Shown: in pieces, positions 1 to 7,174 of the stretch
Layout: every line of letters begins with the position of its first letter
Position numbering within the stretch: position 1 is the stretch's first letter
Origin: Salmonella bongori NCTC 12419
Lineage (GTDB): Bacteria > Pseudomonadota > Gammaproteobacteria > Enterobacterales > Enterobacteriaceae
Length of the DNA: 64,000 bases
Direction: 5' to 3'
NCBI RefSeq assembly: GCF_000252995.1
Contig: NC_015761.1
Span: 3,658,001 to 3,722,000 of the forward strand
Made by a program: the position numbers and the translations under genes
Notes under the pieces: model-generated
What the model saw: only the letters and a program-made list of their open reading frames with translations
The model's database searches: none
What the model was told of the DNA's origin: nothing

Positions 1-60
1 GCATGATGATACCGTACGAGTAATATCTCTTTCTTAGCGCTATTATCAATAAAAGGTAGC

Positions 61-216
61 TTATTTATCTTGTGGCTCAATACCTAATCTTTCTAACTCC
101 TTCCTGCCCAAAGTTTTGAGCCAGTTCCCCAGACTTATCCCTGTATCTTTTGCCGCTGCCTCAAACTGCGCCTTTAATTCTGGCGTAATACGTGCTTAAA
201 AATCCTTAATTTTCAT
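61..216 (-). pseudogene. small antitoxin-like (ribbon-helix-helix type) ORF with in-frame stop
   Basis: Read on the minus strand from the ATG at 216, the frame gives MKIKDF, a TAA stop (196-198), then ARITPELKAQFEAAAKDTG and on to ELERLGIEPQDK with a normal stop at 61-63. The stretch after the stop looks like the short basic regulators or antitoxins that begin 'xARIxPELKxxFEAAA', so I read it as one 51-codon gene killed by a nonsense codon. No partner toxin is visible in the window; one could lie to the left of position 1. The family assignment is by resemblance only. Confidence 0.4.
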
Positions 217-385
217 TAGCTTGACTTGTTTTGATCGCGTTTAGTCGTTAACATATACATGCCCGCAAGAACAAGATATCTCCATTCAGGAACGTCCCTT
301 AACACAATAACCTGAGTTTGAAACGTCCTTATCAGGTACTCGTAATACCGGGCGAGAGCTAACCTCACCAACTATCAAGGAGTTG

Positions 386-669
386 ATGATGGCTAACTCG
401 CATTCTACTTCAGACTTACCGATTGCTAAAACCGAGCGTTCGTTCCTTATGGGATATCGACCGCAAAGAAGGGATAACAGCACGCCAAGCCTGACGCTGT
501 CGGGAAAGAGGCTGCACGAAGCCGGGTTTGAAAGGTTAGCGTAAAAGTGATGGACGGGGGCATTGTCCTGATGGCCTGGGACGACCAGAAGCAGAAGCTG
601 CTTAGCGGACAGCAAGAAACGCAGCAGAAACTGAAAAGGATTGAAAAGGCGCTGCCATTCGCGGTTTGA
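386..669 (+). pseudogene. symE-family toxin remnant, frameshifted
   Basis: From the double ATG at 386 the frame reads to SLTLSGKRLHEAGFERLA and stops at 542-544. The next frame continues without a gap from 541 as VKVMDGGIVLMAW and runs to a TGA at 667-669. SymE proteins (SOS-induced, AbrB-fold type I toxins) have exactly this core, an 'L.GKWLEEAGF' segment followed by 'VKVMEGCIVL'. The gene is therefore a SymE-like ORF broken by a small deletion near 540 that removed a few residues and shifted the frame. I could not identify a LexA box or an antisense symR-like promoter. Similar symE genes often sit near rhs loci. Confidence 0.6.
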
Positions 670-787
670 TATCACCTGTCGTTTTGCTTCATCTCCATCA
701 GAGCGTAAGCCATTCCGGAAACGAACCACATATACCGGAAGATTGAGTGGATTACAGCGTTGTAAGTCAGAGGCAAACGGAGGCAAC

Positions 788-1017
788 ATGACAGATAAAT
801 ACTTAACCCCCCGGCAGGCGAATTTCTTATGTTTGCCAGTGGTGACGGGAAAGTGCGTGTTGAATGTCGTTTTGAAAGCAATACGCTGTGGCTCTCTCAG
901 GGAATGCTCTGCGAACTGTACGGTAAAGTTAAAGCTGCCATCAGCGGGCATATAAAGAACGTACAAGGCGATATTTTTTCTACAATATTGTTCAGCCGAC
1001 ATCACCCTAATCAGTAG
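788..1017 (+). pseudogene. rhuM-like remnant, frameshifted and truncated
   Basis: The ATG at 788 gives MTDKYLTPRQANFL; the reading then has to slip to the frame opening at 829 to continue as MFASGDGKVRVECRFESNTLWLSQGMLCELYGKVKAAISGHIKNVQ. This matches the N-terminus of the virulence RhuM family ('FLxYxxEDGKxRIECRFENETLWLTQxxIAELF'), which is normally about 300 residues or more. Here only about 75 residues survive and the frame ends at 1015-1017. SPI-3 of Salmonella normally carries a full rhuM; this is either its remnant or a second decayed copy. Confidence 0.6.
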
Positions 1018-1435
1018 CCATACTTAATATAAACACGCTTATCATTTAATATTTAATCTACACTTTATATTCTTTAAATAACACTAAGCTAATACTTAAT
1101 TAAACTATTTCAAATTTATACCAAATAATTTTAAAGCTATCTATCAGAAATAATTGGTAATAATATAGCTTGTTTTTTCAATCAATAATCCTCATTTAAA
1201 TGTAAAACAGAAACATTTATTCATAATATGAATATTGTTGTGAAAGCAATTTAGCGTGAAAGTAAAACGACTGAAGGTGATGCCGATGAATAATCCTTCA
1301 GAAAGAGCTCAACACGGTAATCCAGTATCGGCAACGGATTATTGTCATCAGCATAAAAACGGAAATCGCTCCGGCGATTAATGACTTTAACACTGGTAAT
1401 GATTATCAGTGAAAAGCAACAACAAGGAATGAATT
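1018..1435. other. AT-rich intergenic stretch before slsA
   Basis: This 418 bp gap is strongly AT-rich between about 1020 and 1260, typical of H-NS-bound horizontally acquired DNA. It contains no convincing gene apart from a possible 33-codon ORF (1280-1381), and should hold the promoter of the gene at 1436. The other genes expected in SPI-3 (misL, fidL, marT) are not present here. Confidence 0.5.
1280..1381 (+). CDS. possible 33-codon small ORF
   Basis: ATG at 1280 (or 1286) reads MPMNNPSERAQHGNPVSATD and ends in DYCHQHKNGNRSGD at a TAA (1379-1381). A weak purine stretch (gaaggtg) lies directly upstream. The peptide is hydrophilic, has no membrane segment and resembles nothing I know. It may be chance or the leftover of a longer gene. 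Confidence 0.15.
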   Translation: MPMNNPSERAQHGNPVSATDYCHQHKNGNRSGD

Positions 1436-2116
1436 ATGTCTACACCCGCCAATTTTAACGGCCAACGTCCTGCCATTGATGCCAACGACGCAGTAATGTT
1501 GCTGATTGACCACCAAAGTGGACTGTTTCAAACCATCGGCGACATGCCGATGCCGGAATTACGCGCGCGCGCCACGGCACTGGCTAAAATCGCCACATTG
1601 TGCAATATGCCGGTAATTACCACCGCGTCCGTACCGCAGGGACCGAATGGCCCGCTAATTCCGGAAATTCATGCGAATGCGCCCCACGCACAATATATCG
1701 CCCGTAAAGGGGAAATTAACGCGTGGGATAACGCCGATTTTGTGCAGGCGGTAAAAGCGACAGGGCGTAAAACGCTGATCATCGCGGGTACAATTACCAG
1801 TGTCTGCATGGCTTTCCCGGCCATCAGCGCCGTCGCGGAAGGGTATAAGGTATTTGCTGTGATTGATGCATCCGGTACGTACAGCAAAATGGCACAGGAA
1901 ATCACCATGGCCCGAGTGGTGCAGGCTGGCGTAGTACCAATGGATACCGCTGCGGTAGCATCTGAACTGCAACGCACCTGGAATCGGGAAGATGCCGCAG
2001 AATGGGCGGATGTGTATACCAAAATATTCCCGGCCTATCAGCTACTGATTGAAAGTTATACCAAAGCGCAGGATGTCATAAAAAATAATGAACTGCTGGA
2101 TTCTCAACGCGCATAA
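1436..2116 (+). CDS. slsA: isochorismatase-family (YcaC-like) hydrolase, SPI-3 SlsA
   Basis: A 226-residue cysteine hydrolase of the isochorismatase superfamily, closest in style to YcaC. The family triad is visible: Asp25 in LLIDHQ, Lys91 in ARKGEINAWDN and Cys124 in GTITSVCMAFPA. There is no signal peptide, so it acts in the cytoplasm; the natural substrate is unknown. The start has a GGAAT-type ribosome site (aacaaggaatgaatt). Its place immediately before cigR matches slsA of SPI-3, and I use that symbol on position more than on sequence memory. A hairpin terminator follows at 2138. Confidence 0.7.
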   Translation: MSTPANFNGQRPAIDANDAVMLLIDHQSGLFQTIGDMPMPELRARATALAKIATLCNMPVITTASVPQGPNGPLIPEIHANAPHAQYIARKGEINAWDNADFVQAVKATGRKTLIIAGTITSVCMAFPAISAVAEGYKVFAVIDASGTYSKMAQEITMARVVQAGVVPMDTAAVASELQRTWNREDAAEWADVYTKIFPAYQLLIESYTKAQDVIKNNELLDSQRA

Positions 2117-2137
2117 ATAGCGACATGAAAACACCAG

Positions 2138-2160
2138 ATAGCCCCATTTAATGGGGCTAT
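2138..2160 (+). terminator. hairpin terminator after slsA
   Basis: A 9-bp stem, atagcccca / tggggctat, with a five-base loop, followed by tttcct. It lies 22 bp after the slsA stop and between two convergent genes, so it may also stop transcripts arriving from cigR. Confidence 0.7.
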
Positions 2161-2228
2161 TTCCTATATCCTGTTTATTCTGCCTACAACCAGGTCGTCG
2201 GACACCGAATTATCGGACTACGACACAT

Positions 2229-2708
2229 TTAATCAAACACACCATTAATAATCGCCGTGACTACCGCAGTACTGAGCGCGATCAGCACCAGGTTATCCCC
2301 AACAATTTTCCACTCATAGCCCGGATAATAAGGTAATTGTCCCAGCATAGACGCCGGTACCGTTTTTTTAGCGATTCCCGGCGGCAACGGCTTTCCTCTC
2401 GCCAGATTTTTCGCAATCCCCGGCGGTAAAGATGGATAACCCGTCAGCCCTAAATTCACTGCCAGTTGCCTGGCGACAGCGTAGCTAATGTCCGAGTCGA
2501 CGTGATCCGGTTTACTACCATTTTTACGGTGTTCCGTTTTTTGCCCGGCGTTTCCTTTATGTCCGTTACCGTTATTACCCTGATTAGCCACGTTATTACC
2601 ATGTCCGCCGCCATTGCCATTTCCCGGATTCGCCAGCACAGGCGTAGCGCTCAGGGAAAACGTCATCAACGTTGCCAGGACGACGGTTAAACTACGACGA
2701 TTGTTCAT
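2229..2708 (-). CDS. cigR: CigR, inner-membrane anti-virulence protein
   Basis: 159 residues. An N-terminal signal or anchor (about residues 1-26, ending VLANP) is followed by a low-complexity Gly/Asn linker (about 27-60) rich in GNGGG and NNGNG. Then comes a conserved domain with repeated PPGIAK motifs (SLPPGIAKNLARGKPLPPGIAK) that resembles the RcnB/YcgJ-type domain, and a hydrophobic C-terminus (NLVLIALSTAVVTAIINGV). In Salmonella CigR is reported to bind MgtC and restrain virulence. It lies 100 bp downstream of mgtU on the same strand, so it can be read through from the mgt operon or from its own promoter in the gap. Confidence 0.9.
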   Translation of the reverse strand: MNNRRSLTVVLATLMTFSLSATPVLANPGNGNGGGHGNNVANQGNNGNGHKGNAGQKTEHRKNGSKPDHVDSDISYAVARQLAVNLGLTGYPSLPPGIAKNLARGKPLPPGIAKKTVPASMLGQLPYYPGYEWKIVGDNLVLIALSTAVVTAIINGVFD

Positions 2709-2808
2709 GATATTGCCCTTCTGATGGGGATATCATGAAAATAGCGCCCCGCCATAAAAAGAACAACCACGTCGATGCTTATTTTAAGCGGGGTTCACCA
2801 GCAGTCGC

Positions 2809-2895
2809 TTATCGTATCCAGATAGTCAGTAAAATCAGGATGATTGCTATCAGGACAACCTGAAAAAAGATTTTGTCTAACCCTCTTTTTTGCAT
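2809..2895 (-). CDS. mgtU: MgtU, 28-residue membrane peptide
   Basis: ATG at 2895 gives MQKRGLDKIFF followed by a single hydrophobic helix, QVVLIAIILILLTIWIR, and a TAA at 2809-2811. A good ribosome site (gaggtg) precedes the start. The size, position as last gene of mgtC-mgtB-mgtR-mgtU and sequence match the peptide described as protecting the MgtB transporter from FtsH. A second ATG at 2900 opens only a 7-codon frame and is unlikely to be used. Confidence 0.85.
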   Translation of the reverse strand: MQKRGLDKIFFQVVLIAIILILLTIWIR

Positions 2896-2907
2896 GGCAT
2901 CACCTCG

Positions 2908-3000
2908 TTATAAAACGATTTGCCAGAGGGCTAAAAACAACACCAACAGGCTAATCAGTAAAAATATCAGCGCGATGATTTTATCGGGTAAGCGATTCAT
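2908..3000 (-). CDS. mgtR: MgtR, 30-residue membrane peptide
   Basis: ATG at 3000 reads MNRLPDKIIALIFLLISL and continues hydrophobic to the end (LALWQIVL) at a TAA at 2908-2910. It is a single-pass membrane peptide. MgtR is known to bind MgtC and promote its degradation by FtsH. It lies 21 bp after the mgtB stop, in the same transcript, and 12 bp before mgtU. Confidence 0.93.
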   Translation of the reverse strand: MNRLPDKIIALIFLLISLLVLFLALWQIVL

Positions 3001-3021
3001 CTGTGCGCTCCTCATACATCC

Positions 3022-5748
3022 CTAAAACCATTGGCCAAAACGTTTGATATAAAAACGCTTCATGCCTTGCGCCACCAGGCAATAGCTCAATAATGTCACC
3101 ACCAGCCACGGGAAGTAGCTCATCGGCAGCGGTTCCAGTCCAACCATCGCGCCTAAAGGTGAAAACGGAATATAAATCCCTGTCGCCATGATCAGGCCGG
3201 TTGTCAACAACACCGGCAGCGTCGCCCGGCTTTGTATAAAAGGTATTTTTTGCGTCCTGAGCATATGCACCACCAGCGTTTGTGAGAGCAAGCCCTCAAT
3301 AAACCAGCCGGACTGAAAGAGCGCCTGCGCCTCTACGTTATTCGCGGCAAATACGTACCACATTAGCGCAAAGGTTGTGATATCGAAAATAGAGGACGTT
3401 GGGCCAATCCATAGCATAAAGCGACCAATATTTTTCGCATCCCATTTACGTGGCTTACGCAGGAACTCTTTATCCATTTTGTCCCATGGCAGCGATAGCT
3501 GTGAAATGTCGTACATCAAATTCTGGATCAATAGATGAATTGCCAGCATCGGTAGAAACGGAATAAACGCGCTGGCTACCAGCACCGAAAAAACATTGCC
3601 GAAATTAGAGCTGGCGGTCATATTCAGGTACTTAATGATATTGCCAAAGGTTTCGCGCCCTTTGATAACGCCTTCCTCAAGTACCATGAGATCTTTTTCC
3701 AGCAGAATAATATCTGATGATTCTTTGGCAATATCGGCAGCGCTGTCGACCGAAATACCTACATCCGCATCACGAAGCGCTGGCGCGTCATTAATCCCGT
3801 CGCCAAGAAAACCAACGGTATGACCATTTTTCTGGAGCGCTTTTAAAATACGCGTCTTTTGCAACGGCGTTAGCCGGGCGAATACTGCACGTTTCTCCAC
3901 TTCAGACGCCAGTTCAGCATCTGACATCGCCTCAACCTGGGTTCCGGTCAGAATATCATGCGTATCAATTCCCACTTCCAGACAGATACGCGCCGTCACG
4001 ACAGGATTATCACCAGTGAGAACTTTGACCGCCACGCCGTTATCCCGTAACGCAGAAATGGCTTTTCCGGCGCTCTCCTTTGGTGGGTCGAGAAAAGTAA
4101 GCATCCCCTCAATCGTAAGTGCGGTCTCATCCTCCGTACTTAATGTCGGGTTGATATCACATCCTTCCAGCTTACGTGTCGCTATCAGCAATACGCGAAA
4201 TCCCTGCGCATTGTAATCTTCGGTTTTCGCCAACAGTAACTCGCGGCGTGTTTCTGTTAGCGCCACCACACGATCGCCTTCGCGAAGATGGGTGGCCACC
4301 GTCAGCATCTCTTCGACTGCGCCTTTGCAGATTAAACACTTATCACCATGTTGCACATCTTCTACCAGTACGGATACCCGACGACGTACAAAGTCGAATG
4401 GCAGTTCATCGCGTTTAACGAAGCGCGCTTTTGTCGATGGTGCGATGCGACCCTCGCCAAAACGCAGTATCGCGCGATCCATCACATTTCGGGCGCCGCT
4501 CTGGCTGCTACTATTCAGCCAGGCCAGCATCAATACCCGGCTGCTTTTTACACCGCTCACATCCAGATGATGCTCCAGAAAAATATTGTCCTGGGTTAAG
4601 GTGCCGGTTTTATCCGTACACAACACATCCATCGCGCCGAAGTTTTGGATAGCATTCAGACGCTTGACGATCACTTTGCGCCGCGACATCGCAATCGCAC
4701 CTTTTGCCAGGTTGGAACTGACAATCATGGGCAACATTTCCGGCGTTAGCCCTACCGCTACCGCCAGCGCAAACAGTGAAGCTTCTACCCAGTCCCCCTT
4801 ACTCAACCCATTGATAAGCAGAACAATTGGAACCATGATCAGCATAAAGCGTATCAACAACCAGCTCACGCTGTTGACCCCTCGATCAAAAGCCGTCTGG
4901 GTACGTGTACCGACAATGGATTTCGCCAACGAGCCGAACCAGGTACGGCTTCCCGTTGCCACAACGACCGCCTGCGCTCTGCCGCTGGTCACATTGGTTC
5001 CCATCAGACAGATGTTACCCATGTCCAGTAAACTTTTATTTTTATCAGCCAGTTGCTCGCTGTCTTTGCCTGCCACATCAGCCATGACGTCATATTTTTC
5101 CACGGGTAATGATTCACCGCTAAGAATTGACTGACTGATAAAGAGATCGCGCGACGCCAGCAACCGGACATCCGCAGGCACCAGATCGCCCGCCGCCAGG
5201 AAAACCACATCACCTGGGACCAGCTCTTCAATGGGAATCTCTTCCTGCACCGCGCCTATATTGCCCGGCCCACGACGCAACACCGTAGCGGTGGTGCGAA
5301 CCATCTTTTTCAGCGCCTGCGCTGCTTTGTTAGTGCGAAACTCCTGCCAGAAACGCAATAACCCGCTCAAACTGACCATCGTCAGAATAATCAATACGCC
5401 AGTGAGATCGGTCTCTTCGCCACGGCGTAACGGGAGCCAGTAATCCGTGATGAAACTGACCCCTGCCAGTGCCATCAGAACGTAAATAAACGGGTTATTG
5501 AATGCCTGCAGAAGCTGAACCAGCGCAGGAGGAACTTGCTCATGCGCCACTTCATTGCGCCCATACACTTTCAACCGTTCGCCGGCCTCTTCTGTCGTGA
5601 GGCCCTGACGATGGCTGTTCAGCCGCGCCAGTGTCTGCTCCGGGCTATGAAAAGCTTCCGCTTCGATCGGAAATACTTTTTTATGCTGCTTATCATTTTC
5701 TGACGCCGGGCGATTGAGTTTCCGGTTTTCAATGTTCATGTCAGTCAT
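3022..5748 (-). CDS. mgtB: MgtB, Mg2+-importing P-type ATPase
   Basis: 908 residues, the full family length. P3-type ATPase features appear in order: the first membrane pair about residues 80-130; the actuator domain with the TGES-like LSGES at 209-213; a second membrane pair about 298-345; the phosphorylation motif DKTGTLT with Asp379; the nucleotide domain with KGAVEEM; the hinge GDGINDAP about residue 650; and six C-terminal membrane helices. It imports Mg2+ across the inner membrane. It is transcribed after mgtC and before mgtR/mgtU, and should be under PhoP/PhoQ and leader control from upstream of mgtC. An alternative start lies three codons in (MNIENRK). Confidence 0.97.
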   Translation of the reverse strand: MTDMNIENRKLNRPASENDKQHKKVFPIEAEAFHSPEQTLARLNSHRQGLTTEEAGERLKVYGRNEVAHEQVPPALVQLLQAFNNPFIYVLMALAGVSFITDYWLPLRRGEETDLTGVLIILTMVSLSGLLRFWQEFRTNKAAQALKKMVRTTATVLRRGPGNIGAVQEEIPIEELVPGDVVFLAAGDLVPADVRLLASRDLFISQSILSGESLPVEKYDVMADVAGKDSEQLADKNKSLLDMGNICLMGTNVTSGRAQAVVVATGSRTWFGSLAKSIVGTRTQTAFDRGVNSVSWLLIRFMLIMVPIVLLINGLSKGDWVEASLFALAVAVGLTPEMLPMIVSSNLAKGAIAMSRRKVIVKRLNAIQNFGAMDVLCTDKTGTLTQDNIFLEHHLDVSGVKSSRVLMLAWLNSSSQSGARNVMDRAILRFGEGRIAPSTKARFVKRDELPFDFVRRRVSVLVEDVQHGDKCLICKGAVEEMLTVATHLREGDRVVALTETRRELLLAKTEDYNAQGFRVLLIATRKLEGCDINPTLSTEDETALTIEGMLTFLDPPKESAGKAISALRDNGVAVKVLTGDNPVVTARICLEVGIDTHDILTGTQVEAMSDAELASEVEKRAVFARLTPLQKTRILKALQKNGHTVGFLGDGINDAPALRDADVGISVDSAADIAKESSDIILLEKDLMVLEEGVIKGRETFGNIIKYLNMTASSNFGNVFSVLVASAFIPFLPMLAIHLLIQNLMYDISQLSLPWDKMDKEFLRKPRKWDAKNIGRFMLWIGPTSSIFDITTFALMWYVFAANNVEAQALFQSGWFIEGLLSQTLVVHMLRTQKIPFIQSRATLPVLLTTGLIMATGIYIPFSPLGAMVGLEPLPMSYFPWLVVTLLSYCLVAQGMKRFYIKRFGQWF

Positions 5749-5846
5749 GATGAATCCCCAAAATTAAGGTGTAGTGTTTCCTGCATATCACGCCCAGGGA
5801 ATAGTAAACTCACAATTTGAAGGTGAATGCCCTGGGAGAATTATCT

Positions 5847-5960
5847 ATGCATAAAAAAGGCTATTGCTTACTCACTATTTTGAGTGGGTTTTATTTTATA
5901 GAATCGGGAATATCCATCATTCCCCCCTTATACGCCTGGCGTAATGTTGAAATTGAATAA
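5847..5960 (+). CDS. possible 37-codon ORF opposite the mgtC-mgtB transcript
   Basis: On the plus strand between the two genes, ATG at 5847 reads MHKKGYCLLTILSGFYFIES and ends in PPLYAWRNVEIE with a TAA at 5958-5960. A plausible ribosome site (gggagaa) sits six bases upstream, and the peptide begins Lys-Lys followed by a hydrophobic run, like a small secreted or membrane peptide. The AmgR antisense RNA of Salmonella is known to start in this gap and run in this direction over mgtC, so the ORF could lie on or just before it. It is unproven and may be chance. Confidence 0.25.
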   Translation: MHKKGYCLLTILSGFYFIESGISIIPPLYAWRNVEIE

Positions 5961-5968
5961 AAAAACCA

Positions 5969-6664
5969 TTATTGACTATCAATACTCCAGTGAATTGCGG
6001 TGATATTATCGTTATCACCTATTCTGGATATAATCAGTTCTCGCGTTTTACGATAATCAGCATGACCAACGAGCTCGGCACGGATTTCTTTATAGCCCTG
6101 TTCCTGAGCGGGGACCGAACCTAACCCTTGTAAGCAGATCGCGGCCTCTTTTACGATATTCAGTAACCACTGACGAACCGCGCTCTCATCTTCTTTATTA
6201 CAGGTTACTTTCAGGATATAACGTTTTTCTTCCTCTGCGGATATCGGGAGTTGATTTATACGCTGCGCCGCTTCACGCAATAAAATATTGGCGCAAAGAA
6301 TAATGATCGTCGCCGCCAGCGCATTTTTGAACTGCCCTAAGCCGCATAACACGCCGATGCCTGCCGAACACCATAGCGTTGCCGCAGTGTTCAGTCCGCG
6401 CACATTCATCCCTTCGCGCATGATGACGCCCGCCCCCAGAAAGCCGATACCTGAGACAATCTGCGCTGCAATTCGCCCTGGGCTGTCTGGCGATGTCGTC
6501 ATGGAGCTCAGAATAAAAACAGCGGCGCCTGTCGCCACCAGCGCATTAGTGCGTAATCCCGCCATACGTTGACGCCATTGTCTTTCTGCGCCAATCAGCG
6601 CGCCCAACAGCATAGCGGCCAGTAAATTTAAAATATAAGGAAACATTAACATACGTTCCTCCAT
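5969..6664 (-). CDS. mgtC: MgtC, inner-membrane virulence factor
   Basis: 231 residues. An MgtC/SapB membrane domain with four or five helices covers about residues 8-130 (LLAAMLLGALIGAERQWRQR, GIGFLGAGVIM, GLNTAATLWCSAGIG). An ACT-like cytoplasmic domain covers about 145-231. MgtC supports survival in macrophages and in low Mg2+, inhibits the F1Fo ATP synthase, and is targeted by MgtR and CigR. The ATG at 6664 gives the usual annotated product, but a strong GGAGG lies inside its first codons and is ideally placed for the ATG four codons later (MLMFPYIL), which may be the real start. Confidence 0.96.
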   Translation of the reverse strand: MEERMLMFPYILNLLAAMLLGALIGAERQWRQRMAGLRTNALVATGAAVFILSSMTTSPDSPGRIAAQIVSGIGFLGAGVIMREGMNVRGLNTAATLWCSAGIGVLCGLGQFKNALAATIIILCANILLREAAQRINQLPISAEEEKRYILKVTCNKEDESAVRQWLLNIVKEAAICLQGLGSVPAQEQGYKEIRAELVGHADYRKTRELIISRIGDNDNITAIHWSIDSQ

Positions 6665-6685
6665 TTTTTCTGGAAGAATAAGTAC

Positions 6686-6701
6686 GTGCTATATTTAGCA
6701 C
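6686..6701 (-). promoter_or_regulatory. stem-loop just upstream of mgtC start
   Basis: A perfect 6-bp stem, gtgcta / tagcac, with a four-base loop lies 22-37 bases before the mgtC ATG. The mgtC leader is known to fold into alternative stem-loops coupled to translation of its short ORFs. This is the last stem before the gene and could affect mgtC translation. Confidence 0.5.
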
Positions 6702-6726
6702 ACGACAAATTTCTGCCCTGAGGCAA

Positions 6727-6777
6727 TTAGCGTCGTGTTGACGGTGGAGGAAATAAAGCGTGTTTAAACATGAACAT
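6727..6777 (-). CDS. mgtP: MgtP leader peptide (proline-sensing ORF)
   Basis: ATG at 6777 reads MFMFKHALFPPPSTRR and ends at a TAA at 6727-6729. Three consecutive proline codons (CCT CCA CCG) make it a classical sensor of charged tRNA-Pro. In Salmonella the mgtCBR leader has a proline-codon ORF, mgtP, whose stalled translation raises mgtC expression. It lies 62 bases before mgtC. Confidence 0.8.
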   Translation of the reverse strand: MFMFKHALFPPPSTRR

Positions 6778-6887
6778 GACGATGACCCTCGCGACAATGC
6801 GCGTGTTGTAACATTATTGGGATGACAATCGTCACAAGGGGAGATTGCTGCCCACCGGTTCGGCAAGCAGCGCAGGAATAGCGTGCG

Positions 6888-6926
6888 TTAACTTGCCAGA
6901 TGATTTACGTAAAAGTGACTGTCCAA
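6888..6926 (-). CDS. mgtM: probable MgtM leader peptide
   Basis: A 12-codon ORF with a TTG start at 6926 reads (M)DSHFYVNHLAS and stops with TAA at 6888-6890. The Shine-Dalgarno caggag sits seven bases upstream at ideal spacing. It is the first ORF of the mgtC leader, about 20 bases after the predicted transcription start. Position and size fit mgtM, the ORF through which the leader responds to ATP; the assignment of this exact frame is my inference. Confidence 0.55.
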   Translation of the reverse strand: MDSHFYVNHLAS

Positions 6927-6954
6927 CGTATTACTCCTGCATGAATTTGCGCTT

Positions 6955-6960
6955 ATTATA
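6955..6960 (-). promoter_or_regulatory. mgtCBRU promoter, -10 box
   Basis: A perfect TATAAT on the minus strand about 290 bases upstream of mgtC, which predicts a start near 6948 and a leader of about 280 bases, the known scale of the mgtC leader. The -35 region (about 6978-6983) is poor, as expected for an activator-dependent promoter. Confidence 0.65.
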
Positions 6961-7009
6961 GTCAGCCAATATGTTCCGTAAAGTGCAAAGGCGAGTTTAG
7001 TGACGTTCT

Positions 7010-7024
7010 GTTTAAGTTTGTTTG
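7010..7024. promoter_or_regulatory. PhoP-like box between mgtC and yicL
   Basis: GTTTA-agttt-GTTTG on the plus strand is a two-repeat PhoP box (consensus TGTTTA-N5-TGTTTA) with one mismatch. It is centred about 69 bases upstream of the predicted mgtC start and is inverted relative to mgtC. The gap is divergent, so yicL could also be affected. Regulation of mgtC by PhoP is established; the exact site is inferred. Confidence 0.55.
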
Positions 7025-7174
7025 ATATTTTTTCTTATGACAAAAAAATGACAATATTATGTCGATAACAAGCTCGTCTGAAATCATTAAACAATAAATT
7101 CCTGCTTAATACCGGTGATAGCTCTGTTATGATGCCTGCACGTAAAAAAAATAAAACAACATGACGAGGAAAAA

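Noticed and set aside
286..1005. 239-codon minus-strand ORF over the SymE and RhuM remnants
   Set aside because: Its text has no family look and lies opposite two recognisable remnants; it is a shadow frame.
6546..6866. 106-codon minus-strand ORF over the mgtC leader
   Set aside because: It overlaps mgtP and the start of mgtC in another frame; the leader peptides explain the region.
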